Shown here piece by piece: positions 42,422 through 51,105 of a stretch of 64,000 nucleotides of DNA. The first letter of the stretch is position 1, and the number at the start of each line of letters is the position of its first letter. The notes below the pieces were generated by a model, which was given only the letters and a program-made list of their open reading frames with translations, searched no databases and was not told the origin of the DNA. The DNA is from Lachnospiraceae bacterium (lineage in GTDB: Bacteria > Bacillota > Clostridia > Lachnospirales > Lachnospiraceae). A program made the translations under genes and the position numbers. The stretch lies in contig JAUNDG010000001.1 of the NCBI GenBank assembly GCA_030526195.1, positions 124,001 to 188,000 of the forward strand. Direction: 5' to 3'.

Positions 42422-42451
42422 GGACAGAGTTGAAGGGCTCTGTCCTTTTTT
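42422..42451 (+). terminator. Hairpin with T-run between lgt and HD gene
   Basis: GGACAGAG (42422-42429) and CTCTGTCC (42438-42445) followed by TTTTTT. It could end lgt transcription or attenuate the following gene, whose ATG is only 26 bases beyond it. Confidence 0.8.
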
Positions 42452-42477
42452 CAATGGGGAGAACGCGGAGGCGCGAG

Positions 42478-43467
42478 ATGGAAAGACAGGATGAGCGGCT
42501 CATCAGACAGCGGATGACGATTCATGAAAAAAAGACCATCAACGGCAGTTATTACTGCCGGGCCTGTGACGCTGTGCTCGATGAGGAGGAAGACCATTGT
42601 TCGGATTGCCTGTTGTGGGACGGCAATCGGGAAACACCGGGATGCCGGTACGCGGATCCCGAAAATGAAGACTTAAGACCATTGTTTCCGTATTTTGTGG
42701 CGGAGGTTGCCGGTGATAATCACCCATCATCCGGGACCGAGCAGATGCCAGCCGATGCTGTCGCAGACCGGAAGGCGCCGATGGGTACTACGGCGTGGCA
42801 GACAGGCGGCGCGGCACAGTCCTGCCGGGGGCGCTATGCCTCCGGGCCCTTTGACCAGTCCCGTTGGACATTTGACGAGCTTTTGCTGATAGAACGGGCG
42901 GTTCAGTTTGCGGCGGAGGCCCACAAGGGCGGGAAAAGAAAGGGCAGTCAGGTGCCCTACATCATTCATCCGGTGGAGGCGGCCTGCATAGCCGCCAATA
43001 TGACCGATCGGGCAGAAGTAGTGGCGGCCGCCGCGCTTCACGATGTGGTGGAGGATACACCGGTGACGGTGGATGAAATCCGAGAGGCCTTCGGTGAGTC
43101 GGTGGCCCGATTGGTGGGTGCCGAAAGTGAGGATAAGATGCGCCATATGGCAGCCTCAGAATCCTGGGTGCTGCGGAAACGCCATTTCCTTGAGCATCTG
43201 GCGTCGGAAACATCCTTCGATGTGAAACTGGTGGCGCTGACGGATAAGCTGTCTAACATCAAGCAGACGGTGAAGGTACACGCAAAGCTTGGCAGTGCCA
43301 TGTGGCAGCGTTTTAATCAGAAAGATGAACGGGTGCAGGCCTGGTATTACCGGTCCGTGACGGACATCCTGAAGAAGGATTTCGGTGAGACACCGGAATG
43401 GCAGCGGCTCAACGAAGCGGTGGAAGAGTCCTTCGCCGGCGTTGAGGTGATCACGCCGAGGGTCTGA
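42478..43467 (+). CDS. Zinc-ribbon plus HD-domain (RelA/SpoT hydrolase-like) protein
   Basis: A 329-residue protein. Residues 20-55 contain CRACD and CSDCLLW pairs, a likely zinc ribbon. Residues 145-300 match the HD4 hydrolase part of RelA/SpoT and MESH1: AAEAHKGGKRKGSQVPYIIHP, ALHDVVEDT (HD...ED), LVALTDKLSNIK. No synthetase domain is present, so it may be a small alarmone hydrolase that breaks down ppGpp. ATG 42478 has GCGGAGG seven bases upstream. Alternative starts at 42454 and 42430 are less likely. Confidence 0.75.
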   Translation: MERQDERLIRQRMTIHEKKTINGSYYCRACDAVLDEEEDHCSDCLLWDGNRETPGCRYADPENEDLRPLFPYFVAEVAGDNHPSSGTEQMPADAVADRKAPMGTTAWQTGGAAQSCRGRYASGPFDQSRWTFDELLLIERAVQFAAEAHKGGKRKGSQVPYIIHPVEAACIAANMTDRAEVVAAAALHDVVEDTPVTVDEIREAFGESVARLVGAESEDKMRHMAASESWVLRKRHFLEHLASETSFDVKLVALTDKLSNIKQTVKVHAKLGSAMWQRFNQKDERVQAWYYRSVTDILKKDFGETPEWQRLNEAVEESFAGVEVITPRV

Positions 43468-43478
43468 ATGCCATGTTT

Positions 43479-43518
43479 GAAGAGCAAGTAGCGAAGCATA
43501 TTGCGAGTGTCCGCTTTA
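43479..43518. repeat. Dispersed host hairpin repeat, copy 2 (short)
   Basis: GAAGAGCAAGTAGCGAAGC followed by ATATTGCGAGTGTCCGCTTTA. The central CCCTGCGGG part found in the longer copies is missing, as in the copy at 51027. Confidence 0.75.
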
Positions 43519-43653
43519 CCGACAGCAGCTATTTCCGTGTTTCCGAGATGCCAGTTTATGTGTAGATGCCCGATGGGCAACAGATGCTTGATACGAGAGA
43601 AAAACAATCAGATAACAGACCTTCCGGCAGGGCCGGACAGAAATGAGGTGACC

Positions 43654-44271
43654 TTGAATTACGCGATCATGACCCTTGAGGAACTGCCGGCTTGCAGGGA
43701 AATCACCACACGGGCCTTTATGAATTACCCCTATTTTACGGTTCATTTTCCGGATCCGAAAAAGCGGGAAAGCTATATCCGGGGCGTGGTGGATATGGAT
43801 ATGCGGCTTAACCGGGATCACTCCGTCTATTTTACGGCACGGGATGATGACGGGACGTTGGCGGCGGTGGGCCAGGTGTGTCCGCCGGGATATCGGGATG
43901 CCAGTGATCTCAAATACTTCTTTGGTGGCTACTGGAAATTCATTTTCACGCAGAATATCGGGGCTATGCTCTCCTGGCTCAGTATGAGAGAAAAGGCGGG
44001 GGAACCCTGCCATGCCATTTCCGATATGTGGTACGCCAATCTGCTCACGGTGGATCCGCCCTATCAGGGTAAAGGTGTAGGGTCGGGCATGATGCGGGAT
44101 TGTTTCATTCCGTATATCAAAGCGCAGGGCGGAAAAGGCATGACCCTTTTTACCAACACGGAGTACAACCGGGAGTATTATCGCCGGAAGGGTTTCAAGG
44201 AATTTGATGAGCGCTTCTTTGAATACAAAGGCGGTCGTGTGGGCAGCTGGAGCTTCCGGATGGATTTCTGA
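43654..44271 (+). CDS. GNAT-family acetyltransferase
   Basis: A 205-residue protein with the acetyl-CoA binding core LLTVDPPYQGKGVGSGMM (Q/R-x-x-G-x-G) and a following helix, then NREYYRRKGF. The TTG at 43654 follows TGAGGTG and gives MNYAIMTLEELPACREIT; an upstream frame to 43501 runs through the repeat element and is not likely coding. The substrate is unknown. Confidence 0.8.
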   Translation: MNYAIMTLEELPACREITTRAFMNYPYFTVHFPDPKKRESYIRGVVDMDMRLNRDHSVYFTARDDDGTLAAVGQVCPPGYRDASDLKYFFGGYWKFIFTQNIGAMLSWLSMREKAGEPCHAISDMWYANLLTVDPPYQGKGVGSGMMRDCFIPYIKAQGGKGMTLFTNTEYNREYYRRKGFKEFDERFFEYKGGRVGSWSFRMDF

Positions 44272-44346
44272 GGCAGACAGAGTGGCCCGCGGGTCATGGG
44301 TGTGACTGTTTTCATAACGGGTCGATAAATGTATAGAAAGTATTGA

Positions 44347-44375
44347 GACGGCAGGTGCAAACCTGCCGTCTTCTT
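44347..44375 (+). terminator. Terminator after acetyltransferase
   Basis: GACGGCAGGT (44347-44356), GCAA loop, ACCTGCCGTC (44361-44370), TTCTT. Confidence 0.88.
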
Positions 44376-44397
44376 ATCCGATGAGGTATATTACTGG

Positions 44398-44425
44398 TTG
44401 ACATTTTGTTTAGAAATATTAAAAT
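44398..44425 (+). promoter_or_regulatory. Promoter of XRE-cupin regulator
   Basis: TTGACA (44398-44403), 16 bases, TAAAAT (44420-44425). It stands about 90 bases before the regulator ATG. Confidence 0.65.
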
Positions 44426-44514
44426 AAAAAATCGGACAATCAGTTTAGTAACACATGACTTGCAGTTTAGAATAGGAATGACCCAAGGCCACTCCGAAAA
44501 TGAAAAGGTCTGTT

Positions 44515-45072
44515 ATGGAACAGGAATATCTTAACGAGAAAATTGGCGGTAAAATTCGTAATCTGCGTAATCAGTTGGGGCTGACACAGCAGGAGCTGGC
44601 GGACCGGACCGAGCTGACGAAGGGGTTTATTTCGCAGCTGGAACGCGGCCAGGTGACACCGTCGGTGATCACTTTGCTGGATCTGATCGAATGTCTGGGC
44701 ACCACACCGGCGGATTTCTTCAAGGAAGATGAAGAAGAGCGGGTGGTGTATTCAGAGGAAGGCTTTTTCGAAAAGATCGATGAGCAGGGCAACAGCATCC
44801 AGTGGATCGTGCCCTCGGCCCAGAATAACATGATGGAGCCGCTTCTGGTGGAATTGAAACCCCATCAGAGCCTTGAGGAGGACAAGCCTCATGACGGCGA
44901 GGAGTTCGGCTATGTGATAGCCGGCCGCATCCGGCTGCATCTGGGCGACCGCATTTTCGAGGTGAAGGCCGGGGAAAGCTTCTATTTTGAAGCGAAGAAG
45001 AGTCACCGGATCGAGAATCCCGGCGGCCGCTCCGCCGAGTTTATCTGGGTCAGCACCCCGCCGACATTCTGA
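44515..45072 (+). CDS. XRE-cupin transcription regulator (PuuR-like)
   Basis: A 185-residue protein. Residues 10-65 are an XRE helix-turn-helix (IRNLRNQLGLTQQELADRTEL, LTKGFISQLERGQVTPSV); residues 110-180 form a cupin (HDGEEFGYVIAGRIRLHLGD, GESFYFEAKKSHRIENPG). This class commonly senses polyamines or amino acids and controls their transport genes. The potABCD genes follow 220 bases later, so it probably regulates them. ATG 44515 with AAAAGG upstream is preferred; ATG 44500 is possible. Confidence 0.85.
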   Translation: MEQEYLNEKIGGKIRNLRNQLGLTQQELADRTELTKGFISQLERGQVTPSVITLLDLIECLGTTPADFFKEDEEERVVYSEEGFFEKIDEQGNSIQWIVPSAQNNMMEPLLVELKPHQSLEEDKPHDGEEFGYVIAGRIRLHLGDRIFEVKAGESFYFEAKKSHRIENPGGRSAEFIWVSTPPTF

Positions 45073-45084
45073 ACCGCAGCTGAT

Positions 45085-45165
45085 GGGCTACCGAAGGTAG
45101 CGGTGGTTCACGAGCAAGGAGCGAAGCGTACATCGTGCCCTGCGGGTATTGCGAGTGTTCGCTTT
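45085..45165. repeat. Dispersed host hairpin repeat, copy 3 (long)
   Basis: Begins GGGCTACCGAAGGTAG, itself a small hairpin, then GAGCAAGGAGCGAAGCG and the TACATCG...CCCTGCGGG...TGTTCGCTTTA block. The same GGGCTACCGAAGGTAG start occurs in the copy at 56360. Confidence 0.75.
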
Positions 45166-45292
45166 ACTACAGAACAATCGCGAGCATGGGTCAAAGACAA
45201 TGCCATAACCGGCCGGCCCGAAGCAAGATAACATCGAGAAAAAACGAACCCACGTGTTTGTTTTCCTATAAAAATGAGTTGGGAGAGACATT

Positions 45293-46726
45293 ATGAGCAG
45301 CGAAAACATCATTGAATTAAAAAATATCTGTCGCGCCTTTGACGGTGATTTTGCTGTACAGGATTTTAACCTGGAGGTGAAGAAGGGCGAATTCGTGACC
45401 TTCCTGGGCCCTTCAGGCTGCGGCAAATCCACCACCCTGCGCATGATCGCAGGTTTTGACAAGCCGGACAGCGGCGAAATCCTGCTGAACGGTGAAGACA
45501 TCGTCAGCACACCGCCCCATTTAAGACCGATCAACATGGTCTTCCAGAGGTACGCGCTGTTCCCGCACATGAACGTGTATGAAAATATCGCTTTTGGTCT
45601 GAAGCTTAAGAAAATGAAGAAGGACGACATCGACCGTCATGTGGCCAAGGTTCTGGAAATGGTGGATCTCGAGGGCTTCGAGACCCGTTCTGTGGCCACA
45701 TTGTCCGGTGGTCAGCAGCAGAGAATCGCCATCGCCCGGGCCCTTGTCATGGAGCCCCAGATCCTGCTCCTGGATGAACCGCTGGGTGCCCTCGACCTTA
45801 AGATGCGTAAGGAAATGCAGCTGGAGCTCATCGATATGCACAAGAAGCTGGGCATCACCTTCGTCTATGTCACCCATGATCAGGAAGAAGCCCTGACCAT
45901 GTCCGACAAGATCGTGGTCATGAACAACGGCAAGATCCAGCAGATCGGCACACCGGAGGATATCTACAATGAACCGGTGAATGCCTTTGTCGCTGACTTC
46001 ATCGGCGACAGCAACATTTTCAACGGTATTATGACCGGCAAGCTGAAGGCCCGTTTCTGCGGCGCCGAATTTACCTGTGTGGACGATGTGCCCCAGGGGA
46101 CAGCCATCACCGCCGTTGTCCGTCCGGAGGATGTCATCATCGGCAAGCCGGGCGAGGGCATCATCGACGGTGTGGTCACCTCTGTTGTGTTCAAGGGGAT
46201 GCATTATGAGATCGCCGTGGCTTCCGGCAAAAATGAGATCGAGATCCAGACGGTTAAGAGCGCGGCCGTGGGCGACCGGGTCAGCCTGTCTGTGGATCCC
46301 GACAATATCCACATCATGATCGCCGATATGAACACCAACCTGTTCCCGGTGGACATCAACAAGAATCATCGGCCGGAATTCAACGGTCAGGCCCTGGATG
46401 TCAGCCTGACAAAGGTCATCCGCGGCAGCCATCGCAACAGCGAAGGCGTGCTGGTGGATGCGGCCGGTACCGTTATCGACACCGATCGTATCCATGTGGT
46501 GGGCTCCATTAATCCGGAAGACATCACCATGAGCGATAACGTGGAGGAAGGCCTCGTCCGCGGACGCATCACGAACCTCATTTACGAAGGTGACAAGTAC
46601 CGCTATGTCATCCACACCGATCTGGGTATGGACTTTGTGGCCGCGGATGAATATCTGTGGAACATGGACGATATGGTCGGCCTCATCATGCCGGTTGAGA
46701 AAATGAGTTTTAAGGTGAAGAAATAA
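45293..46726 (+). CDS. potA: Spermidine/putrescine ABC transporter ATP-binding protein
   Basis: A 477-residue ATPase. Residues 1-240 hold LGPSGCGKSTTL (Walker A), LSGGQQQRIAIARAL (signature) and ILLLDEPLGALD (Walker B). After residue 240 there are TOBE-type domains; the C-terminal part is about 100 residues longer than in E. coli PotA and seems to contain a second TOBE-like unit (VLVDAAGTVIDTDRIHVVGSINPED...). It drives polyamine uptake with PotB, PotC and PotD encoded after it. Confidence 0.92.
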   Translation: MSSENIIELKNICRAFDGDFAVQDFNLEVKKGEFVTFLGPSGCGKSTTLRMIAGFDKPDSGEILLNGEDIVSTPPHLRPINMVFQRYALFPHMNVYENIAFGLKLKKMKKDDIDRHVAKVLEMVDLEGFETRSVATLSGGQQQRIAIARALVMEPQILLLDEPLGALDLKMRKEMQLELIDMHKKLGITFVYVTHDQEEALTMSDKIVVMNNGKIQQIGTPEDIYNEPVNAFVADFIGDSNIFNGIMTGKLKARFCGAEFTCVDDVPQGTAITAVVRPEDVIIGKPGEGIIDGVVTSVVFKGMHYEIAVASGKNEIEIQTVKSAAVGDRVSLSVDPDNIHIMIADMNTNLFPVDINKNHRPEFNGQALDVSLTKVIRGSHRNSEGVLVDAAGTVIDTDRIHVVGSINPEDITMSDNVEEGLVRGRITNLIYEGDKYRYVIHTDLGMDFVAADEYLWNMDDMVGLIMPVEKMSFKVKK

Positions 46727-46735
46727 GGAGATGCC

Positions 46736-47530
46736 ATGAAGAAATATAGCTTTTCCCGGAAATCGCTGGGCATCCCCTATGCGATCTTCCTGGTTCTTTT
46801 TGTGGTGCTGCCGCTGCTTGTGCTGCTGTTCTACGCCTTTACGGACGGCACCGGCCGGCCCACCCTCGATAACCTGCTGGGCTTTTTCACAGACCCCAAC
46901 ACCATCGGCACCCTGGTCTATTCTCTGGCGGTGGCCGTGGTGACCACGATCGTGTCGCTCCTTCTGGCGTATCCGATCGCTTATATCCTGGCCCGGTCTC
47001 ATTTAAAGACCAAGGGTGTGATCGTCATGATCTTTGTGATGCCGATGTGGATCAACTTCTCACTCCGCATCACGGCTCTGAAGGAAATCCTGACCCTGCT
47101 GGAAGGCAATCTGGCCAATTTCCAGTTCCTCAACGCGGTGATCGGTATGACCTACGATTTCCTGCCCTTTATGATCCTGCCCATTTTCAACACCATTTCC
47201 AAGCTGGATAACAGCCTGGTGGAAGCGGCCAGAGATCTGGGGGCCACCAATGCCAAGGCATTTTTAAAGGTTATCCTGCCCCTGTCCATGCCGGGTATCA
47301 TCAGTGGCGTGGCCATGGTTTTCCTGCCGGCCATGACAAACTACGTGGTGCTCGACATGCTGTACAACAGCACCTACATCATGGGCAGTCTTATCGGCAG
47401 CTACTTTGCGGCCTACAACTGGCACAGCGGTTCCATGATCGCCCTGGTTCTGCTGGCTCTGGTCTGCCTGTTTACAATCGTATCCGGTGATGACGGCAAA
47501 GAAGATCGGAGAGGAGGTGCCCTGCTGTGA
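46736..47530 (+). CDS. potB: Spermidine/putrescine ABC transporter permease
   Basis: A 264-residue membrane protein with six spans and the EAA loop (LVEAARDLGATNAKAFLKVILPLSMPGI) that contacts PotA. It pairs with PotC. AAGGAG precedes ATG, ten bases after potA. Its end overlaps potC by four bases (GTGA). Confidence 0.92.
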   Translation: MKKYSFSRKSLGIPYAIFLVLFVVLPLLVLLFYAFTDGTGRPTLDNLLGFFTDPNTIGTLVYSLAVAVVTTIVSLLLAYPIAYILARSHLKTKGVIVMIFVMPMWINFSLRITALKEILTLLEGNLANFQFLNAVIGMTYDFLPFMILPIFNTISKLDNSLVEAARDLGATNAKAFLKVILPLSMPGIISGVAMVFLPAMTNYVVLDMLYNSTYIMGSLIGSYFAAYNWHSGSMIALVLLALVCLFTIVSGDDGKEDRRGGALL

Positions 47531-48345
47531 AAAAAGCGATCAAAATCTTATTCGTGGCACTGGTGCTTCTGTTCCTGTATGCCCCGATCCTCATTCTGAC
47601 GGTCTACAGCTTCACGGATTCCACCACCATCGGCGCCATCCGGGGCTTTTCCCTTCAGAATTACGTGACACTGTTCACCACAGAAGATCTCCGCAATATG
47701 ATCCTGGGGACCATTTTCCTGGCCCTGGGCGTGGCGGCGATCTCCACTGTTCTGGGCACCATCGGGGCCATCGGCATGTTCTATTCCGGCAAACGGATGC
47801 GCACAGCCATCAGCTCTGTGAACCAGATCCCGGTGGTCAACGCCGACGTGGTGACCGGTTTTTCCATCTGCATCCTGCTGGTTGTGGTTCTTGGCATCAG
47901 CAAGGATACCTACATCCCGCTGGTTATCGGCCAGGTGGTGCTCTGCACTCCCTTCGTGCTTCTGTCGGTCCTGCCGCGTCTGCAGCAGATCGATCCCAGC
48001 TGCTACGAAGCGGCCGTGGACCTTGGGGCCACACCGGGCATGGCGCTGCGGAAGATCATTCTGCCCCAGCTGGCCTCCGGTATCGTGTCCGGTTTCTCAC
48101 TGGCCATCACACTGTCGCTGGATGATTATTTCATCGCGACCTACACCAAACCGGCCACCTTCGACACCATCAGTACCTACGTGGTCAACGCCACCAAGGG
48201 CTCCCAGACCGACATCAAGACAGCCCTCTGGGCCCTGTCCACCATCATTTTCGTGGTGGTCATTCTGATCGTGGTGCTGATGAATCTTCAGGCCAGACGC
48301 GGTGAGCACACTCTCAAGAGTAAGACAGGGAGGGTCGGCGCATGA
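47527..48345 (+). CDS. potC: Spermidine/putrescine ABC transporter permease
   Basis: A 272-residue permease with six spans and the EAA loop CYEAAVDLGATPGMALRKIILP. GTG start overlaps potB; GGAGGTG lies ten bases before it. It overlaps potD by four bases (ATGA), so all four genes should be made from one mRNA. Confidence 0.92.
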   Translation: MKKAIKILFVALVLLFLYAPILILTVYSFTDSTTIGAIRGFSLQNYVTLFTTEDLRNMILGTIFLALGVAAISTVLGTIGAIGMFYSGKRMRTAISSVNQIPVVNADVVTGFSICILLVVVLGISKDTYIPLVIGQVVLCTPFVLLSVLPRLQQIDPSCYEAAVDLGATPGMALRKIILPQLASGIVSGFSLAITLSLDDYFIATYTKPATFDTISTYVVNATKGSQTDIKTALWALSTIIFVVVILIVVLMNLQARRGEHTLKSKTGRVGA

Positions 48346-49865
48346 TGACTCATTTTTTAAAAAATAAAATGGCCCGGGCAACCGCCGCTGTGCTGGCGGG
48401 TCTTATGGCAGCGGGCCTCCTGACGGTTTTACCTGTCGAAAATGTGGAGGCGGCTGAAAAGCCGGTGACAATTCGCGTCTGTAACTGGGAAGAGTACATC
48501 GATCTGGGAGAATGGGACGAGGAGGAAGTCATCGACCTGGAGAGCGGCGACATTTTCGGCGAAAATGCCATGGTGGATGATTTTGAAACCTGGTATGAGG
48601 AGACCTATGGCGTGAAGGTCAAGGTGGAATATTCCACCTTCGGTACCAACGAGGATCTTTACACCATGCTCACCATCGGCGATGTGTACGATATGGTGTG
48701 CCCCTCCGAGTACATGATCATGAAGCTCATGGCGGAGGATAAGGTTCAGCCTCTGTCGGATGAATTTTTCGACGAAACGGACGAGAACAACTACTATATC
48801 AAGGGTGTGTCTCCTTATATCAGAAGTGTTTTCGAAGAAAATGATATTAACGGCATGACCTGGGATAAGTACGCCGCCGGTTATATGTGGGGCGTCACCG
48901 GGCTTGTGTACAATCCGGATGAGGTGTCCAAGGAGGACGCGGAATCCTGGACCGTTCTGACAGATCCTGCATACAAGCATCAGGTCACCATCAAGGACAA
49001 CGTCCGTGACTCTTACTTTGCGGCTATCGGCGCTGTGAAGGCGGATCTGCTGACCTCCGATGAATTTGTGAATGATCCGGCCTATCATGACAATCTGAAG
49101 GCGGAGATGAACGATGTGTCGCCGGAGGCTCTCGAGGCCGGTCTTGATTTCCTGCAGGATGTGAAGAAAAACAGTTATTCCTTCGAAACAGACTCCGGTA
49201 AGACGGATATGATCACCGGTAAGGTGCTGGTCAATTACCAGTGGTCCGGGGATGCGGTCTACACCATGGATCAGGCGGATGAGGACGATTATTATCTGGC
49301 CTTTGCCGTGCCGAAGGAATCCACCAATATTTATTTTGACGGTTGGTGTATGCTGAAAAATGGTCTGGCACAGGACAGCCGAAAGCAGCATGCCTGCGAG
49401 GCATTTATTAATTTCCTGTCCCGTCCGGATAACGTGGTCCGGAACATGTATTACATCGGTTACACCTCAGTCATCGCCGGTGGTGATGACAGCCGGGTCT
49501 TCGAATACGCGGACTGGTGCTACAGCGCCGAGGATGATGAGGAAGAGGTTGTCGACTACCCGCTGGGTTATTTCTTCAGCGGCGACAATGAGGATGAAGA
49601 CTACATCATCACCGCTCCGGCGGAGGCCATGGACCGTCAGCTGATGGCCCAGTATCCCACGGAGGATGTGATTCGTCGGTCTTCCATCATGATGTATTTC
49701 AATGAGGACGTGAACGCGGCCATCAACCAGATGTGGATCAATGTGCGCTGCTTCAATATCCTGGACATGCCGGTCTGGGGCTGGATCGTGCTGGTTGTCG
49801 GTGTGGTGTTGGTGATTTGGGGCCTTGTGCGCGCCAGACGTCGCCGGAAAATGTTCCGGAAATAA
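48342..49865 (+). CDS. potD: Polyamine-binding protein with C-terminal membrane anchor
   Basis: A 507-residue solute-binding protein. Residues 1-38 are a signal sequence (MARATAAVLAGLMAAGLLTVLP ... VEAAE) without a lipobox cysteine. The binding domain contains VRVCNWEEYID-like start, YDMVCPSEYMI and the long C-terminal lobe. An acidic insertion near residue 390-425 (EDDEEEVVDYPLG, GDNEDEDY) and a C-terminal transmembrane helix (GWIVLVVGVVLVIWGLV, then RARRRRKMFRK) anchor it instead of a lipid. Usual PotD is about 350 residues and lipidated in Gram-positives. Confidence 0.88.
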   Translation: MMTHFLKNKMARATAAVLAGLMAAGLLTVLPVENVEAAEKPVTIRVCNWEEYIDLGEWDEEEVIDLESGDIFGENAMVDDFETWYEETYGVKVKVEYSTFGTNEDLYTMLTIGDVYDMVCPSEYMIMKLMAEDKVQPLSDEFFDETDENNYYIKGVSPYIRSVFEENDINGMTWDKYAAGYMWGVTGLVYNPDEVSKEDAESWTVLTDPAYKHQVTIKDNVRDSYFAAIGAVKADLLTSDEFVNDPAYHDNLKAEMNDVSPEALEAGLDFLQDVKKNSYSFETDSGKTDMITGKVLVNYQWSGDAVYTMDQADEDDYYLAFAVPKESTNIYFDGWCMLKNGLAQDSRKQHACEAFINFLSRPDNVVRNMYYIGYTSVIAGGDDSRVFEYADWCYSAEDDEEEVVDYPLGYFFSGDNEDEDYIITAPAEAMDRQLMAQYPTEDVIRRSSIMMYFNEDVNAAINQMWINVRCFNILDMPVWGWIVLVVGVVLVIWGLVRARRRRKMFRK

Positions 49866-49931
49866 AGTGCGGGCGAGTTGTCTTGAAAGACAGATAATTG
49901 AATAAGCAAGTCTTTGGCATCGGATTAGTTC

Positions 49932-49958
49932 TGAAAGGAGCACGTCCGGTGCCTTTTT
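49932..49958 (+). terminator. Terminator of pot operon
   Basis: AAAG-GA-GCAC (49934-49943) pairs with GTGC-CTTT (49949-49956), followed by TTTTT. Imperfect stem with a two-base bulge but good T-run. Confidence 0.65.
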
Positions 49959-50068
49959 GTCATTCTGATAGGTCCGATGTTTTTTTATATGCAGGATGTC
50001 GCCGGCAAAGGGGCGTTTTGAGAAGGGGGCACAGTTTAGAATTTGTTTATAATATTTATGAAATGTTG

Positions 50069-50095
50069 TTAGCACTCGCTATTGACGAGTGCTAA
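50069..50095. promoter_or_regulatory. CIRCE operator (HrcA binding site)
   Basis: TTAGCACTC (50069-50077), nine bases, GAGTGCTAA (50087-50095): the perfect consensus for the heat-shock repressor HrcA. A TATAAT box at 50048-50053 lies just before it, so HrcA would block the transcript leading to hsp20, 308 bases away. Confidence 0.93.
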
Positions 50096-50241
50096 CAGCA
50101 GGTGTATAACATAATCATCAAAACGATTCAGACATCGCAATCAAAACACAAGGTCCAAATCCAAAGGCGGGACTCAGATGAGATGTTACGAATCGCGAGT
50201 CAGATTCAAGATCGGATGCTTAGAATCAGGAAGCGGAAGAC

Positions 50242-50270
50242 TTGATCGCGACGAAGACTATTCATATATA
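50242..50270 (+). promoter_or_regulatory. Second candidate promoter upstream of hsp20
   Basis: TTGATC (50242-50247), 17 bases, TATATA (50265-50270). It would give a leader of about 125 bases. The remaining leader from 50096 is A-rich and lacks an open frame that I would support as a gene. Confidence 0.5.
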
Positions 50271-50402
50271 AAGGAAGCGACCGGAAAAAACGAGACGAAG
50301 CAAAAACAAAACAGATTTTTACCAACTCATGCAATAAAACAAACACAACTAACAACAAACGACACACTGCCGAAGACAGCGTGATTACAGGAGGAAATGA
50401 TT

Positions 50403-50888
50403 ATGATGACTAGAATGACACCTTCACTTTTCAGCGATAACTTTTTCAGCGATTTCTTTAATGATCTGGCCGTTCCGGCTAAACAGCTTGGCGAGAACTT
50501 CACCGTGATGACAAAGAGCCTCATGCGTACCGATATCAAGGAAAATGACAAGGCTTTCGAGATGGAGGTCGAGCTTCCCGGTTACAAGAAAGAGGATGTC
50601 AGCGTTAAGCTTGAAGAAGGCAAGCTGATCATCACCGCCAAGACAAGTGCTTCTGTTGAAGAAGCAGCTCCCGCCGAAGAGGGCAGCACTGAGGTTGTGG
50701 AAGCCAGGAATGAACGCTACATTCGTCGCGAACGCTACAATGGCAGCTGCAGCAGAGCCTTCTACGTCGGTGAAGGGATTGAAGAAAGCGCCATTTCCGC
50801 AAAATTTGCCAATGGTATCCTGACACTGATCCTGCCGAAGAAGCAGCCGGTTGTACCGGAAAACAAATATATTGTCATTGAAGGCTAA
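50403..50888 (+). CDS. Small heat-shock protein (Hsp20)
   Basis: A 161-residue alpha-crystallin-domain chaperone. The domain spans about residues 38-150 (DIKENDKAFEMEVELPGYKKEDVSVKLEEGKL ... GILTLILPKK), ending with the usual IxI/V-like ILTLILPKK. It holds unfolding proteins during stress. ATG 50403 is chosen because AGGAGG (50389-50394) is eight bases upstream; ATG 50397 is too close. The CIRCE element before it predicts HrcA control. Confidence 0.92.
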   Translation: MMTRMTPSLFSDNFFSDFFNDLAVPAKQLGENFTVMTKSLMRTDIKENDKAFEMEVELPGYKKEDVSVKLEEGKLIITAKTSASVEEAAPAEEGSTEVVEARNERYIRRERYNGSCSRAFYVGEGIEESAISAKFANGILTLILPKKQPVVPENKYIVIEG

Positions 50889-50911
50889 GGCTTTTCGATG
50901 GTAAAATAGGG

Positions 50912-50937
50912 GGGATGCCTGTAGGCATCCCTCTTTT
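50912..50937 (+). terminator. Terminator after hsp20
   Basis: GGGATGCC (50912-50919), TGTA loop, GGCATCCC (50924-50931), TCTTTT. Confidence 0.9.
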
Positions 50938-51026
50938 CGTTCCGGTTATGAATCGGTGCGGTGAGCAATCGGCAATGGATGTCGGAGTTCCGAACACAGA
51001 TTAGCGCGGCCTGATTTTAAGATTTT

Positions 51027-51066
51027 GAAGAGCAAGTAGCAAAGCGGATTGCGAGTGTCCGCTTTA
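51027..51066. repeat. Dispersed host hairpin repeat, copy 4 (short)
   Basis: GAAGAGCAAGTAGCAAAGCGG followed by ATTGCGAGTGTCCGCTTTA: nearly identical to the copy at 43479-43518, differing at only a few positions. Confidence 0.75.
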
Positions 51067-51105
51067 ACGGGCGCGTTAGATTGGTGACGAGAGAAAGGAG
51101 AAGGT

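Noticed and set aside
43501..43653. N-terminal extension of the acetyltransferase
   Set aside because: It would translate through the dispersed repeat and has cysteine-rich nonsense sequence; the TTG at 43654 has a good ribosome site.
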